A stretch of DNA of 64,000 nt from Pseudobdellovibrionaceae bacterium (lineage in GTDB: Bacteria > Bdellovibrionota > Bdellovibrionia > Bdellovibrionales > Bdellovibrionaceae), in the NCBI GenBank assembly GCA_947449255.1, contig CANFQX010000018.1, positions 1-64,000 on the forward strand, read 5' to 3'. Both the position numbers and the translations under genes were made by a program. Shown in pieces: positions 45,773-59,333 of the stretch (position 1 is the first letter of the stretch; each line of letters opens with the position of its first letter). The notes beneath the pieces were generated by a model. It was not told the DNA's origin and made no database searches. It was given only the letters and a program-made list of their open reading frames with translations.

Positions 45773-46401
45773 CGCAAACTCTCCATTGAGCAACGATCAA
45801 TAATCTTAGATATTGACTCTTTCGTAATCACTGCAGCATCGTACTTCAATAAATCATAAACATTTAAACCTTCAACTGGGAAGTATCTAAACTTTACTAG
45901 ATTTTTAGAAGCTTGATTAAATTTAAGATTAACAACAGAATCTACTAACACAGCTTTTGTTAAGCCAAATGCTTTTAATCGTTTGTCCAATTCTGCAGTT
46001 TTACCTTCAGAATTCATACTGTCTACAACAAACAATTTACCTTCTTTTTGAAGATGAGACAAGGCCATACTCAAGCCTAAACGTCTAACTTTCTTCGGAA
46101 GAACGAAAGCATAACTACGCGGCTGAGGACCAAACATAGTTCCGCCTCCAGGCATCAATGGCGACCTATTAGATCCCTGACGAGCTCCGCCAGTACCTTT
46201 TTGCTTAAACGGCTTTTTACCGCCTCCGCGCACAAGCCCCTTAGTCTTCGTCATATGAGTTCCCTGACGACGACTAGCTAGCTGCCATTGAACCACTGTA
46301 TGCAAGATATCTGTTTTTACAGGAGCCTCAAATACATCTGCAGCTAATTCAACAGATCCTACTTTTTCTTTTTTCCAGTTGAGCACATTTACTATTGCCA
46401 T
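45769..46401 (-). CDS. rplD: 50S ribosomal protein L4
   Basis: This 210-residue protein has ASRRQGTHMTKTKGLVRGGGKKPFKQKGTGGARQGS, the L4 tunnel loop. In E. coli L4 also represses the S10 operon. Its stop overlaps the rplW start. Confidence 0.97.
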   Translation of the reverse strand: MAIVNVLNWKKEKVGSVELAADVFEAPVKTDILHTVVQWQLASRRQGTHMTKTKGLVRGGGKKPFKQKGTGGARQGSNRSPLMPGGGTMFGPQPRSYAFVLPKKVRRLGLSMALSHLQKEGKLFVVDSMNSEGKTAELDKRLKAFGLTKAVLVDSVVNLKFNQASKNLVKFRYFPVEGLNVYDLLKYDAAVITKESISKIIDRCSMESLR

Positions 46402-46402
46402 A

Positions 46403-47071
46403 CTACTCTCTCACCAATTTTACCAAAGTATTTCTAGCACCTGGAATCGGACCTCTAACCATCAAAACATTCTCTGCAGAAATAACACCCACAATTTCAA
46501 CATTTTTAACAGTTACCGATTCATTACCAAGATGACCGGGGAACTTTTTGCCAGGCATAACCCGACCAGGCCAGGTTCTATTACCTGAAGATCCAGGGCG
46601 ACGATGAAACTTAGATCCATGAGACCCAGGTCCACCAGCAAAATTCCATCTCTTCATTACGCCAGCAAAGCCTTTACCTTTAGATTTGGAAGTGATCTTT
46701 ACGATGTCACCTTTTGCCAAACTATCGATGGAAACCTGGGCACCAACAACTAAATCTTCTGACAGAGACTGACGCAGTTCTTTTACGAAACGCGCACCAT
46801 TCTCAAAGCCAGCTGACTTTAAGTGACCTTGCTCTGCTTTGTTAGAATTTTTAGCTTTTTTGGGCTCACATGCCAACTGAACTGCCTCGTAACCGTCTTC
46901 TGCATTTGTCTTGATTTGAGAAACAAACCAAGGTTCATATCGCAGAACGGTAACAGGAACAGCTTCACCTTGTTCATTATAAATCGTAGCCATACCTTCT
47001 TTGAACGCAAACAAGCCATTAAGCTTTAAAGTTTGCGTAGATGGACTTTTATTATCTATTACTTCACTCAC
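46403..47071 (-). CDS. rplC: 50S ribosomal protein L3
   Basis: This 222-residue protein starts its conserved part at LFAFKEGMATIYNEQGEAVPVTVL and has GSHGSKFHRRPGSSGNRTWPGRVMPGKKFPGHLGN. It carries about 15 extra polar N-terminal residues. It precedes rplD by one base. Confidence 0.97.
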   Translation of the reverse strand: MSEVIDNKSPSTQTLKLNGLFAFKEGMATIYNEQGEAVPVTVLRYEPWFVSQIKTNAEDGYEAVQLACEPKKAKNSNKAEQGHLKSAGFENGARFVKELRQSLSEDLVVGAQVSIDSLAKGDIVKITSKSKGKGFAGVMKRWNFAGGPGSHGSKFHRRPGSSGNRTWPGRVMPGKKFPGHLGNESVTVKNVEIVGVISAENVLMVRGPIPGARNTLVKLVRE

Positions 47072-47080
47072 ACCTTACTC

Positions 47081-47398
47081 CTAGACTGCCGATAGTTTAA
47101 TTTCAACATCAACACCAGCCGAAAGATCTAACTTCATAAGCTGGTCTACTGTCTGCTGAGTGGGTTCCAAAATATCAAGCATTCGCTTGTGAGTTCTTAC
47201 TTCGAATTGCTCACGTGATTTTTTATCAACGTGAGGAGAACGAAGAACCGTATAGCGATTGATGCGGGTAGGCAAGGGTATTGGCCCCGCAACCTTAGCG
47301 CCAGTACGGCGAGCAGTATCGACAATTTCTTTAGTCGACTGGTCTAACAATTTATGATCGAATGCCTTCAATCGGATTCTAATTTTTTGACTTTGCAT
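47081..47398 (-). CDS. rpsJ: 30S ribosomal protein S10
   Basis: This 105-residue protein begins [19 protein letters not shown] and has [30 protein letters not shown]10 also binds NusB in antitermination. I start at the ATG at 47398, because the upstream extension is not part of the family. It is first in the S10 operon, after a 200-base structured gap. Confidence 0.96.
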   Translation of the reverse strand: MQSQKIRIRLKAFDHKLLDQSTKEIVDTARRTGAKVAGPIPLPTRINRYTVLRSPHVDKKSREQFEVRTHKRMLDILEPTQQTVDQLMKLDLSAGVDVEIKLSAV

Positions 47399-47481
47399 AA
47401 GGACACTTCTCTTCTTTATAAAGTAGCGTATTACTAGCAAGCTTGTTTAACAATTAACACCATTGACCCATCGAAAACTTA

Positions 47482-47523
47482 CCCCGTATTAGCCCTTGCG
47501 GCTATGAATCGCCAAACGCGGGG
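47482..47523. promoter_or_regulatory. Structured region upstream of rpsJ
   Basis: CCCCG and CGGGG close a 42-base structure, which holds an inner hairpin TAGCCGCAAGGGCTA (read on the minus strand). It lies in the fusA-rpsJ gap, 84 bases before rpsJ. A run of T follows on the plus strand only, so it is not a clear terminator for the minus-strand transcript. A ribosomal-protein leader is one option. Confidence 0.35.
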
Positions 47524-47606
47524 AGTTTTTTGTAATCTTTAGATGCCACGAGGTCGGGATTATTTATGATAATGATTTATTTGTCAATAGATAAAAAAGG
47601 AAACAT

Positions 47607-49712
47607 CTAGAATCTTCCAATTTTTTGAAGGATCTCGTTTTTTGCCTTAGGCGGAACAATAGCGTACTCTAAAAAATTCATGCTAAAGCTTGCTCGCCCC
47701 TGACTTAAGCTTCGAGTGTCTGTAGCGTATCCAAAAAGAGATGCAAGTGGTGCTTCTGCCGATATAATTTGACCGCCACCAGGCTTGAGATTCATTGAAA
47801 GAATTTTTCCACGCCGCGAACTTAAATCGCCGACAATATTTCCCACAAACTCATCAGGGCATATGATTTCAAGCTTAAAAATTGGCTCAAGAAGCTCAAC
47901 TTGAGCCACCTTGACTGCATCCTTAAACGCCAAAGAAGAGGCCGCCTTAAATGCAATTTCATTTGCACCCTCAGAGTGCAACTCAATACCAACCAGTGTC
48001 CCCTTAATACCCAGCATCGAGTAGCTAGCTAGAGGACCAACTTCGGCAGATTCCTTAAACCCAGATTCCACAGCCCTAAGCATGTTTATTGTAAAATCTT
48101 TAGAAAGCGGTACTTCGTTTATAAACTGAATACCTTCTGATTGAGGTGTTGGTTCAATTTTTAATGAAACATTTGCATAAACAAGATCACCAGCTATTTC
48201 ACGTTCAAAGACATGCGAGGCAAATGCAGCACTAGTAATTGTTTCACGATATGACACTTGTGGTTTGCCAATGTTAGCCTGAACCTTGTGCTCGCGCAGC
48301 AGTCTGTCTATTAAAATATCTAAATGCAGCTCGCCCATCCCCGAAAGGAGTATCTGTCCCGTTTCGACATCAGTTCGCAATCTACAAGAAGGATCCTCTT
48401 TCTGTAGTTTATCAAGAGCAATCAACATCTTCTCCTGGTCAGAAGAAGATTTAGCTTCGATAGCAACAGATATCACAGGCTCGGGAAAAGCTATAGACTC
48501 TAGCACTACCGGAGTTGCTGTATGACATAGAGTATCCCCTGTTCCCGTAAATTTTAGACCTACCACAGCCCCTATATCACCAGCTTTTAAACTAGAGACC
48601 TCTTCCCGAGAGTTTGCATGCATCTTAACAAGTTTTTGAATTCGCTCTTTTTTTTCAACGCGAGGATTTAATACTTGCTCACCAACCCTAAGCTCACCCG
48701 AGTAGACCCTGAGGTAAGTTAAAGCTCCTGCAAAAGGATCATTTGTAATTTTAAATGCTAAAGCAGCAAGATTTGCATCGAAATCAGTCTTGCAAATGAT
48801 CTCTTTATCCATGTCATCAGGGCTATGCCCGATAATAGGCGGGACATCAAGAGGAGAAGGCAAGTAGTCAATCACACCATCAAGAAGTGGCTGTATTCCC
48901 TTATTTTTAAAGGCTGCTCCACAAAAAACAGGGACAGCCTTAAGGTCAAGAGTTGCCCTGCGAAGCGCAGCCTTAAGCTGATCTGGAGCTATTTCGTCTC
49001 CATTCAGATAACTATCAAGAAGTCCTTCGTCGAACTCAACAATCTTCTCAATGACCTCAATCCGGAAGCGCGCTACTTCTTCCTTCATCTCATTGGGAAC
49101 ATCAATAACTTCGAAACTATCCCCCACACCCAATTTACCCCATAGGTATGCACAATTTTTTATTAAGTCTACAACGCCAACAAAAGAATCTTCGACTCCG
49201 ATGGGCACCTGAACTGGTATTGGGTTTGCTAGCAGTCGATCTTTAATTGTAGCGCACGACATTACAAAGTCAGCACCAACCCTATCCATTTTATTAATAA
49301 AACAAATTCGGGGAACCTTATACTTGTCTGCTTGTCGCCACACAGTTTCTGACTGAGGCTCCACGCCATTAACACCGTCAAAAACTGCCACGGCACCGTC
49401 CAATACACGAAGAGACCGTTCAACTTCTATCGTGAAATCAACATGCCCAGGAGTATCTATGATATTAATTCTGTGATTTTTCCAAAACGCTGTCGTCGCA
49501 GCTGATGTGATTGTGATGCCGCGCTCTTGCTCCTGCACCATCCAGTCCATGGTGGCTTGCCCATCATGAACTTCGCCAATTTTATGGCTCTTACCTGTAA
49601 AATACAATATTCGCTCAGTAGTAGTCGTCTTACCGGCATCAATATGAGCCATGATGCCGATATTACGAGTATACTGAAGATCAGCTATTATTTGTGGATC
49701 TTTAGCTGACAT
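47607..49712 (-). CDS. fusA: Elongation factor G
   Basis: This 701-residue GTPase drives translocation. It has [19 protein letters not shown], switch [25 protein letters not shown] and NKMDRVGAD, then domains II-V with [10 protein letters not shown] and the C-terminal region of [11 protein letters not shown]. It lies 9 bases after rpsG. No tuf gene follows it, unlike the E. coli str operon. Confidence 0.97.
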   Translation of the reverse strand: MSAKDPQIIADLQYTRNIGIMAHIDAGKTTTTERILYFTGKSHKIGEVHDGQATMDWMVQEQERGITITSAATTAFWKNHRINIIDTPGHVDFTIEVERSLRVLDGAVAVFDGVNGVEPQSETVWRQADKYKVPRICFINKMDRVGADFVMSCATIKDRLLANPIPVQVPIGVEDSFVGVVDLIKNCAYLWGKLGVGDSFEVIDVPNEMKEEVARFRIEVIEKIVEFDEGLLDSYLNGDEIAPDQLKAALRRATLDLKAVPVFCGAAFKNKGIQPLLDGVIDYLPSPLDVPPIIGHSPDDMDKEIICKTDFDANLAALAFKITNDPFAGALTYLRVYSGELRVGEQVLNPRVEKKERIQKLVKMHANSREEVSSLKAGDIGAVVGLKFTGTGDTLCHTATPVVLESIAFPEPVISVAIEAKSSSDQEKMLIALDKLQKEDPSCRLRTDVETGQILLSGMGELHLDILIDRLLREHKVQANIGKPQVSYRETITSAAFASHVFEREIAGDLVYANVSLKIEPTPQSEGIQFINEVPLSKDFTINMLRAVESGFKESAEVGPLASYSMLGIKGTLVGIELHSEGANEIAFKAASSLAFKDAVKVAQVELLEPIFKLEIICPDEFVGNIVGDLSSRRGKILSMNLKPGGGQIISAEAPLASLFGYATDTRSLSQGRASFSMNFLEYAIVPPKAKNEILQKIGRF

Positions 49713-49721
49713 CTGAAAATC

Positions 49722-50195
49722 TTACCAATTGTAATGAGAGAAAGCTTTATTTGCTTCTGCCATTCTATGAACATCGTCTTTTTTCTTAATAGAATTTCCT
49801 CTATTATTGAAAGCATCAAGAAGCTCACCAGCCAAACGCTTAGCATAGTCTTTCTCTCCACGATCGCGAGAGTACTCAACCAACCAACGCATAGCCAAAG
49901 TCAACCGACGAGAAGGACGAACATCAACTGGAACTTGATAAGTCGCACCACCAACACGGCGAGATCGAACTTCGATAGAAGGCTTAACATTCTCAAGAGC
50001 CTTTTTAAAAAGAGACAACGGCTCTTCGCCCTGAATCTTTCCTTCAAGCTCTTTCAAAGCTCCATAAAAAAGCTGCTGTGCAGTTGCTTTTTTACCTTGA
50101 ATCATCATTTTATTTATAAACTTTGCAATTACTAGATCCTTAAAAACTGGATCTGGAATTACTTCTCTTTTAAAGGTTTTTTTACGACGTGACAT
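49722..50195 (-). CDS. rpsG: 30S ribosomal protein S7
   Basis: This 157-residue head protein has [37 protein letters not shown] and [38 protein letters not shown]. It follows rpsL at 13 bases. Confidence 0.97.
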   Translation of the reverse strand: MSRRKKTFKREVIPDPVFKDLVIAKFINKMMIQGKKATAQQLFYGALKELEGKIQGEEPLSLFKKALENVKPSIEVRSRRVGGATYQVPVDVRPSRRLTLAMRWLVEYSRDRGEKDYAKRLAGELLDAFNNRGNSIKKKDDVHRMAEANKAFSHYNW

Positions 50196-50208
50196 TTGCC
50201 ATTACCTC

Positions 50209-50583
50209 TTATTTCTTAGGTCTCTTAGTACCGTATTTTGAGCGACTACGAAGACGACCGTTTACACCCTGAAGATCCAACACTCCGCGCACGATATGAT
50301 AACGAACGCCTGGCAAATCCTTCACACGACCACCGCGAATCAACACAACGCTATGCTCCTGAAGATTATGCCCTATACCTGGGATATAGGAAATAACTTC
50401 AAAACCATTCGAAAGCCGGACCTTCGCAACTTTACGTAGCGCTGAATTCGGCTTCTTTGGTGTTGTCGTGTAAACACGAGTACAAACACCACGGCGTTGA
50501 GGACAAGACGACAAAGCTGGTGACTTTGTTTGGTTTTTTTGAACTTTACGCTCACTTTTAATGAGCTGGTTAATTGTAGGCAC
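50209..50583 (-). CDS. rpsL: 30S ribosomal protein S12
   Basis: This 124-residue decoding-centre protein has [19 protein letters not shown] and [14 protein letters not shown], with the lysines at the known streptomycin positions intact, so it is the sensitive-type allele. Asp after the second Lys is the usual methylthiolation site. It begins the str unit. Confidence 0.97.
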   Translation of the reverse strand: MPTINQLIKSERKVQKNQTKSPALSSCPQRRGVCTRVYTTTPKKPNSALRKVAKVRLSNGFEVISYIPGIGHNLQEHSVVLIRGGRVKDLPGVRYHIVRGVLDLQGVNGRLRSRSKYGTKRPKK

Positions 50584-50637
50584 TTTAAAACCCCTTAAAC
50601 AATTCTTCGAAAAAGTCTATCAAATTCAAGACGCTGG

Positions 50638-50667
50638 AACTTACATTAGCAATAGCGCCCTGGTCAA
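50638..50667 (-). promoter_or_regulatory. Possible promoter of rpsL
   Basis: On the minus strand TTGACC and TAAGTT lie 18 bases apart in the rpoC-rpsL gap, about 55 bases before the rpsL ATG and just after a hairpin. Confidence 0.35.
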
Positions 50668-50688
50668 GACTTTGTTGTTAAATTTATT

Positions 50689-50722
50689 ACTCAAAAAGAG
50701 GCAATATGCCTTCTTTTTGAGT
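50689..50722 (-). terminator. Hairpin after rpoC
   Basis: ACTCAAAAAG-AGGCA pairs almost perfectly with TGCC-TTCTTTTTGAGT. It lies 21 bases after the rpoC stop on the minus strand. A long T-run is absent, so it may be a partial terminator or a processing site between rpoBC and the str unit. Confidence 0.5.
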
Positions 50723-50742
50723 TTTCCACAGATTTATTAATA

Positions 50743-53700
50743 CTATCGAGCCTGAACTGAAGCTGGTGACACCCCTGGCAAAGCCACGAACGGCGTGTCA
50801 TCATCTTCCGCAACTGAAACCTTCCAACGCTTATAGGAAGTTAATCCCGTACCTGCCGGAATTAGGCGACCCATAATTATATTCTCTTTCAATCCACGCA
50901 AATGATCAGTGCGTGAGTTGATAGCTGCCTCAGTCAACACTTTAGTTGTTTCTTGGAATGATGCTGCTGATATCCAGCTATCCGTACTCAAAGAGACTTT
51001 AGTAATTCCCAATAGCAATGGATTGCATGTAGCTGCAACACCACCTTCTCGGTTGATACGTTCGTTCTCTTGGTTGTAAGCATATCTCTCAACTTGCTCT
51101 CCAGATAGGAAACGACTGTCGCCGGCATCCTTAACCTCAACTTTACGCAGCATCTGACGCACGATCACTTCAATATGCTTATCATTAATAAGAACCCCTT
51201 GAAGTCTATACACTTCTTGAATCTCATCAACTAAGTATGCAGAAAGTGCTTTAGCTCCAAGTACGGCAAGGATATCATGTGGGTTTGTTGGCCCATCCAT
51301 CAAAGCCTCTCCAGCCCTAACATACTCACCTTCTCTGACGGCAACATGCTTACCTTTAGGTATAAGGTATTCTTTTTGCTCTCCCACTTCAGGTGTTACG
51401 ATTACTCGCTGCTTACCCTTAACATCTTTACCAAAGGTAACATATCCATCAATCTCAGAAATAATAGCTGCCTCTTTAGGCTTTCGAGCTTCAAACAACT
51501 CGGCAACCCGCGGAAGACCGCCCGTAATATCCTTAGTTTTTGATGTTTCTCGATGCATTTTAGCTATGACATCACCTGAGTGAACTTCCTGACCATCCGC
51601 AGTAAGAAGTTGAGCCCCCACTGGGATCAGATACCGAGCTGGGATATCCCGACCAGGCAAGCTCAAAACCTTACCATTTTCATCAACTAAAAATACAGTT
51701 GGCTTTATATCAGAAGACTTAGATTCTGTAATAACCTTTGTTGCAAAACCTGTCACGGCATCTACTTGCTCTTGCATAGTAGAACCTTCTTCAATGTCCT
51801 GATACTGGATCGTCGCCGATACTTCAGCAATAATTGGATTTGAATAAGGATCCCACTCAGCTACAGTCTGCCCCTTAACAACTTTATCACCCTCTTTGAA
51901 GTTTAAAATTGCACCGTACACTAGCTTAAAGTTTTCTCTTTCTCGACCGGACTCATCAACAATGAGGACTGAACCATTTCGATTCATCACTGTTAACTTA
52001 CCATTTCGATTAGCAACTGCATGAACATTTAATAGTTTCAATGTTCCATCGTAGCGAGTTGTATGAACAGATTGCTCAACTGAACGAGATGCAGCTCCAC
52101 CTAGATGGAATGTTCTCATTGTCAACTGAGTACCCGGCTCACCAATTGACTGTGCAGCAATAATACCCACAGTCTCTCCCAGATTTACAGTGGCGCCACG
52201 AGATAGATCGCGACCATAGCATTTTACACAGACTCCACGTTTTGACCTACAAACAAGAGCAGACCTGATATCAATCTTGTCGATACCAAGACCTTCGACA
52301 GTTTTAACGTCATTTTCTGTAATCTCGTGATTAGCTCTAACGATAGTTTTTCCAGATACTGGGTCGACTACATCTTTAAGTGTAGTTCTTCCTAGAATTC
52401 GGTCTCCAATATTTAAAATAATCTCACCGGCCTCATAGACTGGTGTGATCTCTAGGCCATCTTCAACTCCACAATCAATTTCAGAAACTACTACATCCTG
52501 AGCCACGTCAACTAATCGACGAGTTAGGTAGCCTGAATTTGCAGTTTTCAGTGCGGTATCAGCAAGACCTTTACGAGCACCATGGGTAGAAATAAAGTAC
52601 TGGATAACTGTTAATCCCTCACGGAAGTTTGCAGTAATCGGAGTCTCAATAATTTCTCCCGAAGGCTTCGCCATCAATCCTCGCATACCACCCAACTGAC
52701 GAATCTGCGCAGCAGAACCCCGCGCACCCGAGTCAGCCATGATGAAGATTGGATTGAAAGATGGTCCGACCATCTCTTTTCCATCGACTACGAAGGTCTG
52801 CTTTTCAATTGCATTCATACCCTCTTTAGCGATTTTATCTGCAGTCTGAGCCCAAATATCAACGACCTTATTATAGCGCTCACCATCGGTGATCAAGCCT
52901 TCATCGTATTGCTGCTGGATCTCAGTAACCTGTTTCTCAGCGTCGGCAATCAATGTAGCTTTAGCCGCTGGAATAACCATGTCATCAATACCGATAGACA
53001 TACCTGCCGCTGTTGAATATTTGAAACCAAGTTCCATGATTTTATCAGCTAATATACAAGTAGCTTTTGCCCCAGCAAGACGGAATGTCTTATCAATAAG
53101 CGCTGCAATTTGTTTTTTATTCATGGTCACATTGACTTCATTAAATGGAACTTCCTTAGGAACATTATCCGATAGGATAGAGCGCCCCACTGAAGTTTCC
53201 TGTACTTTTCCATTTAATCGAACTTTACATGCCGCCTGAAGATCTACCAGACCAGTCTCATAAGCGTACTGTGCTTCTTGAACGCTTGAAAAAACTTTAC
53301 CAGTTCCCTTAGCTCCTGGACGAATCCTGGTTAGCCAGTATAAACCCAACACGATATCTTGTGATGGATTAATAATAGGCTTACCAGACGCAGGCGTAAG
53401 AATATTATTTGTAGACATCATCAATACGCGTGCTTCAACCTGTGCTTCTACAGAAAGCGGCACATGCACTGCCATCTGATCACCATCGAAGTCGGCATTG
53501 AACGCAGTACAAACAAGAGGATGCAATTGAATTGCCTTACCTTCATGTAGTACCGGTTCAAAGGCTTGAATACCAAGCCTATGAAGCGTCGGAGCACGAT
53601 TCAAAAGAACAGGATGCTCTTTTACAACATCTGCGAGAATATCCCAAACTTCAACTGTCTCCTGGTCAACAAGCCTCTTGGCTTGCTTAATAGTGCTAGC

Positions 53701-54870
53701 AAGTCCCTTTTCTTCAAGCTTGTTGTACACGAAAGGTTTAAACAGCTCTAAAGCCATTTTCTTTGGAAGTCCGCACTGATGCAATTTCAAGGTAGGACCA
53801 ACGACGATCACAGAACGACCAGAGTAATCGACTCGTTTTCCGAGCAGATTCTGACGGAAACGCCCTTGTTTACCTTTAAGCATATCAGAAAGAGATCTCA
53901 ATGGACGTTTATTAGGACCAGTGAATGTCTTACCACGACGGCCATTATCCAAAAGAGCATCGACTGCCTCTTGAAGCATACGCTTTTCATTTCGGATAAT
54001 AATATCCGGCGCATTTAACTCTTGAAGACGCTTCAGACGGTTATTACGGTTAATCACGCGTCTATAAAGGTCATTCAAATCTGAAGTTGCAAATCTTCCA
54101 CCATCAAGTGGCACTAGTGGACGAAGATCTGGAGGCAACACAGGCAATGCTTCAAGCATCATCCACTCAGGTTTATTAATAGAACCTTTAAAAGCCTCTA
54201 CTACACGCAATCGCTTAGTATACTTTTTAATTTGTGCTTCTGATTTTGTGTCTTTAACTTCTAAACGCAATTTACGAGACAAATACTCTGGATCGATCTT
54301 TCTCAATAAATCACGGACAGCTTCTCCGCCCATTCCATATTTGAATGATGGTCCATATTCATTTAAAGCCGATTGCAAAGCCTCTTCGCTGAGCACTTGC
54401 CCCTCTTCCAATGTTGTTTCCATTGGATCAATGACCACATGAGCTTCACAATATAAAACTTTCTCTACGTCTTTTAAAGAAAGATTTAATAAATTGCCGA
54501 TACGAGAAGGCAAAGACCGAAGAAACCAAATATGTGCAACTGGTGTTGCTAATTCAATGTGTCCCAATCTTTCGCGTCGAACTTTTGTTTGAGTGACTTC
54601 AACGCCACACTTTTCACAAACAACGCCGCGATACTTCATCCTCTTATATTTACCACACAAGCACTCATAATCCTTGATGGGGCCAAATATTTTTGCACAA
54701 AACAAACCATCCCGCTCAGGTTTGAACGTTCGGTAATTAATTGTTTCTGGCTTCTTAACTTCACCAAATGACCAATCCCGAATCATTTCGGGTGATGCTA
54801 ACGATACACGTACAGCATCAAATGAAAGTGGATCTTTTGGTTTATCGAAAAAATTCAACAAGTCTCTCAA
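50743..54870 (-). CDS. rpoC: RNA polymerase beta' subunit
   Basis: This 1375-residue subunit has the zinc-binding ECLCGKYKR and CEKCG, active-site Mg motif NADFDGDQM, the bridge-helix/trigger-loop region [22 protein letters not shown] and a second zinc site [15 protein letters not shown]. It follows rpoB at 27 bases. Length is close to that of E. coli (1407). Confidence 0.98.
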   Translation of the reverse strand: MRDLLNFFDKPKDPLSFDAVRVSLASPEMIRDWSFGEVKKPETINYRTFKPERDGLFCAKIFGPIKDYECLCGKYKRMKYRGVVCEKCGVEVTQTKVRRERLGHIELATPVAHIWFLRSLPSRIGNLLNLSLKDVEKVLYCEAHVVIDPMETTLEEGQVLSEEALQSALNEYGPSFKYGMGGEAVRDLLRKIDPEYLSRKLRLEVKDTKSEAQIKKYTKRLRVVEAFKGSINKPEWMMLEALPVLPPDLRPLVPLDGGRFATSDLNDLYRRVINRNNRLKRLQELNAPDIIIRNEKRMLQEAVDALLDNGRRGKTFTGPNKRPLRSLSDMLKGKQGRFRQNLLGKRVDYSGRSVIVVGPTLKLHQCGLPKKMALELFKPFVYNKLEEKGLASTIKQAKRLVDQETVEVWDILADVVKEHPVLLNRAPTLHRLGIQAFEPVLHEGKAIQLHPLVCTAFNADFDGDQMAVHVPLSVEAQVEARVLMMSTNNILTPASGKPIINPSQDIVLGLYWLTRIRPGAKGTGKVFSSVQEAQYAYETGLVDLQAACKVRLNGKVQETSVGRSILSDNVPKEVPFNEVNVTMNKKQIAALIDKTFRLAGAKATCILADKIMELGFKYSTAAGMSIGIDDMVIPAAKATLIADAEKQVTEIQQQYDEGLITDGERYNKVVDIWAQTADKIAKEGMNAIEKQTFVVDGKEMVGPSFNPIFIMADSGARGSAAQIRQLGGMRGLMAKPSGEIIETPITANFREGLTVIQYFISTHGARKGLADTALKTANSGYLTRRLVDVAQDVVVSEIDCGVEDGLEITPVYEAGEIILNIGDRILGRTTLKDVVDPVSGKTIVRANHEITENDVKTVEGLGIDKIDIRSALVCRSKRGVCVKCYGRDLSRGATVNLGETVGIIAAQSIGEPGTQLTMRTFHLGGAASRSVEQSVHTTRYDGTLKLLNVHAVANRNGKLTVMNRNGSVLIVDESGRERENFKLVYGAILNFKEGDKVVKGQTVAEWDPYSNPIIAEVSATIQYQDIEEGSTMQEQVDAVTGFATKVITESKSSDIKPTVFLVDENGKVLSLPGRDIPARYLIPVGAQLLTADGQEVHSGDVIAKMHRETSKTKDITGGLPRVAELFEARKPKEAAIISEIDGYVTFGKDVKGKQRVIVTPEVGEQKEYLIPKGKHVAVREGEYVRAGEALMDGPTNPHDILAVLGAKALSAYLVDEIQEVYRLQGVLINDKHIEVIVRQMLRKVEVKDAGDSRFLSGEQVERYAYNQENERINREGGVAATCNPLLLGITKVSLSTDSWISAASFQETTKVLTEAAINSRTDHLRGLKENIIMGRLIPAGTGLTSYKRWKVSVAEDDDTPFVALPGVSPASVQAR

Positions 54871-54897
54871 AGAACACCCCTGTTGTTAAATTATTAA

Positions 54898-57800
54898 TTA
54901 GTGCTGACCCGACTCACTAGGAGCCATGCCAGTTCCGCCGTTACCCGTAGCTTCGTTCTGATCACCATCTTCATTTTGATCAGTCAGAATATCGGACTCC
55001 ATTAACTCAACATTTAATGCAAGAGACTGTAGCTCCTTCACTAAAACGTTGAAAGATTCTGGTAATCCAGGCTCTAGGATATTTTCTCCCTTAACGATGC
55101 TTTCATACATTCGTGTTCTACCTGCTACGTCATCAGACTTAACAGTCAAAAACTCTTGCAATGAATAAGCAGCACCATAGGCCTCGATTGCCCAAACCTC
55201 CATCTCTCCAAGACGCTGACCACCAAATTGAGCTTTACCACCCAATGGTTGTTGCGAAACTAGAGAATAAGGTCCAATAGAGCGCGCATGAATCTTTTCT
55301 TCGACCAAATGGTGAAGTTTCAACATGTACATGATTCCAACAGTCACTGGATTGGTGAATGGCTCACCAGTTCGTCCGTCAAACAGAATTGACTTACCTG
55401 ATGTTGCGACCTGCGCTTTTTCAAGCAGACCTTTGACATCGGACTCTCTGGCTCCATCAAAAACTGGCGTACCAACGTGGACACCATTTTTCATGCGAGA
55501 TACCATTAATTTCAATGAAGCATCATCAGCCAAATCTAATTTTGCACTAATTTCAGAATCATTGAAAATTCCTTTCATCTCCTTACACGCATTCTCGGCA
55601 TTCCACTTATCTAAATGAGCACCCAGTTGCTTGCCCAAATTATGGGCGGCCCAACCTAAATGCACTTCCAGAATTTGTCCGATATTCATACGAGAAGGAA
55701 CGCCCAATGGGTTCAAAACCATATCGACTGGAGATCCATCCGCTAGATAAGGCATATCTTCAACAGGTAAGACTTTTGAAACGACACCTTTATTTCCATG
55801 TCGTCCAGCAAATTTATCCCCAACTTGCATTTTACGTTTAATAGCAACGTAAACCTTAACCATTTTGATTACACCAGGAGGCAATTCATCGCCTTTTCGA
55901 AGCCGATCAATCTTTTCATTAAATACTAACTTAACCGCATCTAACTGATTACGAGCATTCTCGATAATTTTATTTACCTGATACTCCAAATCTTGTTCTA
56001 GCGGAATATAGTTCAGTAATTCAAATGGTATTGTCTCGATATCAGCAATCGTAATTGACTGACCTTTACTCAAGAGCTTTTGACTTCCGTCCTCATTTAA
56101 AAGAACACCCGTTGTAATTTTACCGACTAAAATATCACGAAGCTTAGAAATCGAGTTATTTTTGATAACGTTTTGCTCAACTGCTAAATCCTTTTCAAGC
56201 TTACGCTTCTTTTCCTCAATAATTGAAGAAAGACGCTCATCTCTATCAGCACCTTCTCGTGAGTAAACTTGCGCATCGATAACAGTACCATAAACACCTG
56301 AAGGCACGCGAAGTGAGGTATCACGCACATCGCCAGCTTTTTCACCAAAAATCGCTCTTAAGAGCTTTTCCTCTGGAGAAAGCTGTGTCTCGCCTTTTGG
56401 AGTCACTTTACCAACCAGGATAAATCCAGGTTTAACTTCTGCACCGATACGAATTATACCAGAACCATCGAGGTCCTTTAACGCTTCTTCACCTACATTG
56501 GCGATATCACGAGTAATCTCTTCTTTACCTAACTTAGTGTCACGAGCCACACATTCAAATTCTTCAATATGAATAGATGTGTAAACATCATCTTTAAGCA
56601 ATCGCTCAGAGATTAGAATTGAATCCTCAAAATTATAACCCTGCCAAGGAGTGAAGGCTACGAGGATATTTTGCCCGAGCGCAAGCTCACCCAATTCCGT
56701 TGAAGGCCCATCAGCTACGATATCACCCTTAGAAACTGTATCGCCAACATTAACGATTGGTTTTTGATTGAAGCACGTATTTTGATTTGTACGTTGATAT
56801 TTCGTCAAATTGTAAATGTCTACGTTTGCACCTAATTCTCCACCTTTTGCAAAGCGGCGAATTACGATTCGAGAAGCGTCAACCTCTTCCACAATACCAT
56901 CATTTAAAACAACGACAGAAGTACCTGAATCGCGAGCAACTAGACGCTCAACTCCAGTTCCAACTAGGGGCGCTCTAGAGCGCAAAAGAGGAACAGCCTG
57001 ACGTTGCATATTAGAACCCATGAGGGCCCTATTCGCATCATCATGCTCCAAGAACGGTATCAAAGAAGCCGCAATAGAAACCAATTGCGATGGAGAAACG
57101 TCCATCAATGCAACTTTATCTTTATCAACGATTTCATACTCACCGTCTCGGCGAGTGATCGTATTTGCGGTTTGAATCTCTTTACTTCCAGCCTCATCAC
57201 GAGCTGCAGGAGCAATGTAATGACCACCCTCTTCTAGAGCTGAAAGATAGCTAATTTCTTTTGAAATCTTACCATGATCAACTTTAAGGTAGGGGGTCTC
57301 AATGAAGCCGTAGTTATTAATTCGAGCATAGGTAGCAAGAGATGCAATTAGACCGATATTTGGTCCCTCTGGAGTCTCAATAGGACAAATTCGACCGTAA
57401 TGCGTAGGATGTACATCTCGTACTTCAAAACCAGCCCGATCACGCGTCAAACCGCCAGGCCCGAGAGCCGACAAACGACGTTTATGGGTAATCTCTGAAA
57501 GTGGATTTGTCTGATCCATAAACTGCGACAACTGGGAAGAACCAAAAAACTCTTTAACTACTGCATTAACTGGCTTTGCATTAACAAGATCATGAGGCAT
57601 CATTGTCTCAACGTCCTGCAACGACATTCGCTCGCGAATAGCACGCTCCATACGAACAAGACCAATTCGATATTGATTCTCAAGAAGCTCGCCAACAGAA
57701 CGAACGCGGCGATTTCCAAGATGATCTATATCATCAATAACTCCACGACCATTTTTAAGATCAATCAATGTTTTGATTGTGCTTAAAATATCTTTATGAG

Positions 57801-59100
57801 TGAGGGTCCTATGGGAAGGAGGACATTCTTCCATAGAAATTGTAAACCTGTGATTAATCTTGATACGACCAACCTCAGATAAATCATACGTCTCGGGATC
57901 AAAAAACAAACGACCAAAGAAATTAGTTGCTGCTTCTAAAGTAGGAGGCTCACCAGGACGAAGACGCTTATAAATCTCAATCAAAGATTCTTCTTTATTT
58001 GAAACTTTATCAACCAACAAGGTATTTCTAAGATAAGGACCAACTGTCAGACCATCAAAGAAAATCATGAAAAATCGATCAATCCCTGATTCAATTGCAC
58101 GACGAACAAAAACAGCACTTAGCTCTGCATTCGCATCGGCGATGATCTCACCAGTGGACTCATCAATCAAAGGCTTAGCCAAAACTTTTCCATAAAGATC
58201 TTCAGACTGAACTTCTAATTCTGAAATATTAAGATCTTTAATTTTTTTAACTATCGCTCGAGTGATACGACGACCAGCCTTCACTAAAGCTTCGCCCGTA
58301 TTTGGATCCAAAATATCAGTCAAGGCACGCTGTCCAGACATCCGCTCAATATCCAACTTCCGATAAAGCCGTCCTTCTCTGACATAAACTTCATCAAGAT
58401 CGTAGAAAAACTCAAGCAATTGCTCAACACTGTAGCCTAATGCCTTTAACAATATGGTGACTGGAAATTTACGACGACGATCGATTCGAACATGGATTAA
58501 ATCTTTTTGATCAAATTCCGCATCCAACCAAGAGCCACGATAAGGAATTACTCGTGCTGAGTATATCAATTTTCCAGAGGCATTATTCTTGCCGCCATCG
58601 TGATCAAAGAACACTCCGGGCGACCTATGCAACTGAGATACAACGACTCGCTCTGTCCCGTTTATTATAAACGAACCATTTGCCGTCATCAGAGGTATCT
58701 CACCGAGATAGACTTCCTGCTCCTTAACGTCGCGTATACTGCGTGCTTCGGTTTCTTCATCTACGTCAAACACGATAAGACGAAGCGTAACCTTGATGGG
58801 TGCTGCGAAGGTCATTCCTCGCTGACGGCACTCATCAACGTCATACTTTGCTGGCTCAAGAGTGTAACTAACAAACTCGAGACTCGCCGTATTGTTGAAA
58901 TCTGAGATAGGAAACACAGATTTAAATACGCCATTGAGACCAGCTTCGCCACGGCGATCTGGATCCATATCCTTTTGAATAAAAGCTTCATAAGAACTTT
59001 TCTGCAATTCAATTAAATTAGGAATATCAATGACTTGCTTATTCTTTGCAAAAGACTTCCTAACACGAATGTTAGAAGCTGTAACTGGAGTTTTTTCCAT
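54898..59100 (-). CDS. rpoB: RNA polymerase beta subunit
   Basis: This 1400-residue subunit has the rifampicin-region [30 protein letters not shown] with all usual sensitive-type residues, [18 protein letters not shown] and [18 protein letters not shown]. The last 30 residues are an acidic, Gly/Asn-rich tail not present in E. coli. Its start has GGAGAG. A terminator separates it from rplL, so a separate promoter is expected in 59101-59333. Confidence 0.98.
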   Translation of the reverse strand: MEKTPVTASNIRVRKSFAKNKQVIDIPNLIELQKSSYEAFIQKDMDPDRRGEAGLNGVFKSVFPISDFNNTASLEFVSYTLEPAKYDVDECRQRGMTFAAPIKVTLRLIVFDVDEETEARSIRDVKEQEVYLGEIPLMTANGSFIINGTERVVVSQLHRSPGVFFDHDGGKNNASGKLIYSARVIPYRGSWLDAEFDQKDLIHVRIDRRRKFPVTILLKALGYSVEQLLEFFYDLDEVYVREGRLYRKLDIERMSGQRALTDILDPNTGEALVKAGRRITRAIVKKIKDLNISELEVQSEDLYGKVLAKPLIDESTGEIIADANAELSAVFVRRAIESGIDRFFMIFFDGLTVGPYLRNTLLVDKVSNKEESLIEIYKRLRPGEPPTLEAATNFFGRLFFDPETYDLSEVGRIKINHRFTISMEECPPSHRTLTHKDILSTIKTLIDLKNGRGVIDDIDHLGNRRVRSVGELLENQYRIGLVRMERAIRERMSLQDVETMMPHDLVNAKPVNAVVKEFFGSSQLSQFMDQTNPLSEITHKRRLSALGPGGLTRDRAGFEVRDVHPTHYGRICPIETPEGPNIGLIASLATYARINNYGFIETPYLKVDHGKISKEISYLSALEEGGHYIAPAARDEAGSKEIQTANTITRRDGEYEIVDKDKVALMDVSPSQLVSIAASLIPFLEHDDANRALMGSNMQRQAVPLLRSRAPLVGTGVERLVARDSGTSVVVLNDGIVEEVDASRIVIRRFAKGGELGANVDIYNLTKYQRTNQNTCFNQKPIVNVGDTVSKGDIVADGPSTELGELALGQNILVAFTPWQGYNFEDSILISERLLKDDVYTSIHIEEFECVARDTKLGKEEITRDIANVGEEALKDLDGSGIIRIGAEVKPGFILVGKVTPKGETQLSPEEKLLRAIFGEKAGDVRDTSLRVPSGVYGTVIDAQVYSREGADRDERLSSIIEEKKRKLEKDLAVEQNVIKNNSISKLRDILVGKITTGVLLNEDGSQKLLSKGQSITIADIETIPFELLNYIPLEQDLEYQVNKIIENARNQLDAVKLVFNEKIDRLRKGDELPPGVIKMVKVYVAIKRKMQVGDKFAGRHGNKGVVSKVLPVEDMPYLADGSPVDMVLNPLGVPSRMNIGQILEVHLGWAAHNLGKQLGAHLDKWNAENACKEMKGIFNDSEISAKLDLADDASLKLMVSRMKNGVHVGTPVFDGARESDVKGLLEKAQVATSGKSILFDGRTGEPFTNPVTVGIMYMLKLHHLVEEKIHARSIGPYSLVSQQPLGGKAQFGGQRLGEMEVWAIEAYGAAYSLQEFLTVKSDDVAGRTRMYESIVKGENILEPGLPESFNVLVKELQSLALNVELMESDILTDQNEDGDQNEATGNGGTGMAPSESGQH

Positions 59101-59333
59101 TTACTCTCCGTAAAAAAATGGAACTTCACTTCGGGGGGAAGAGACCAAGACCCACATTGATTAAAATATAAGTGTTTAAAATCACAGAATTGCAGGGAAA
59201 AAGCAAGTCTTTATCGAGCACCAGAGAAATCTGGCTATTTTTATAATTTAACGAGAAGATCTCAAAAAACGCTGCAATACGGCCCTGACATCATTTATCC
59301 ATTAAATCTGTCGGCCGCGACAACTTTTTTACG
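59101..59333. other. rplL-rpoB intergenic region, expected rpoBC promoter
   Basis: This AT-rich spacer follows the rplL terminator. On the minus strand a TTGCTT lies before a TTTTAAA stretch, a loose promoter match about 90 bases upstream of rpoB. No coding frame is seen. Confidence 0.35.
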
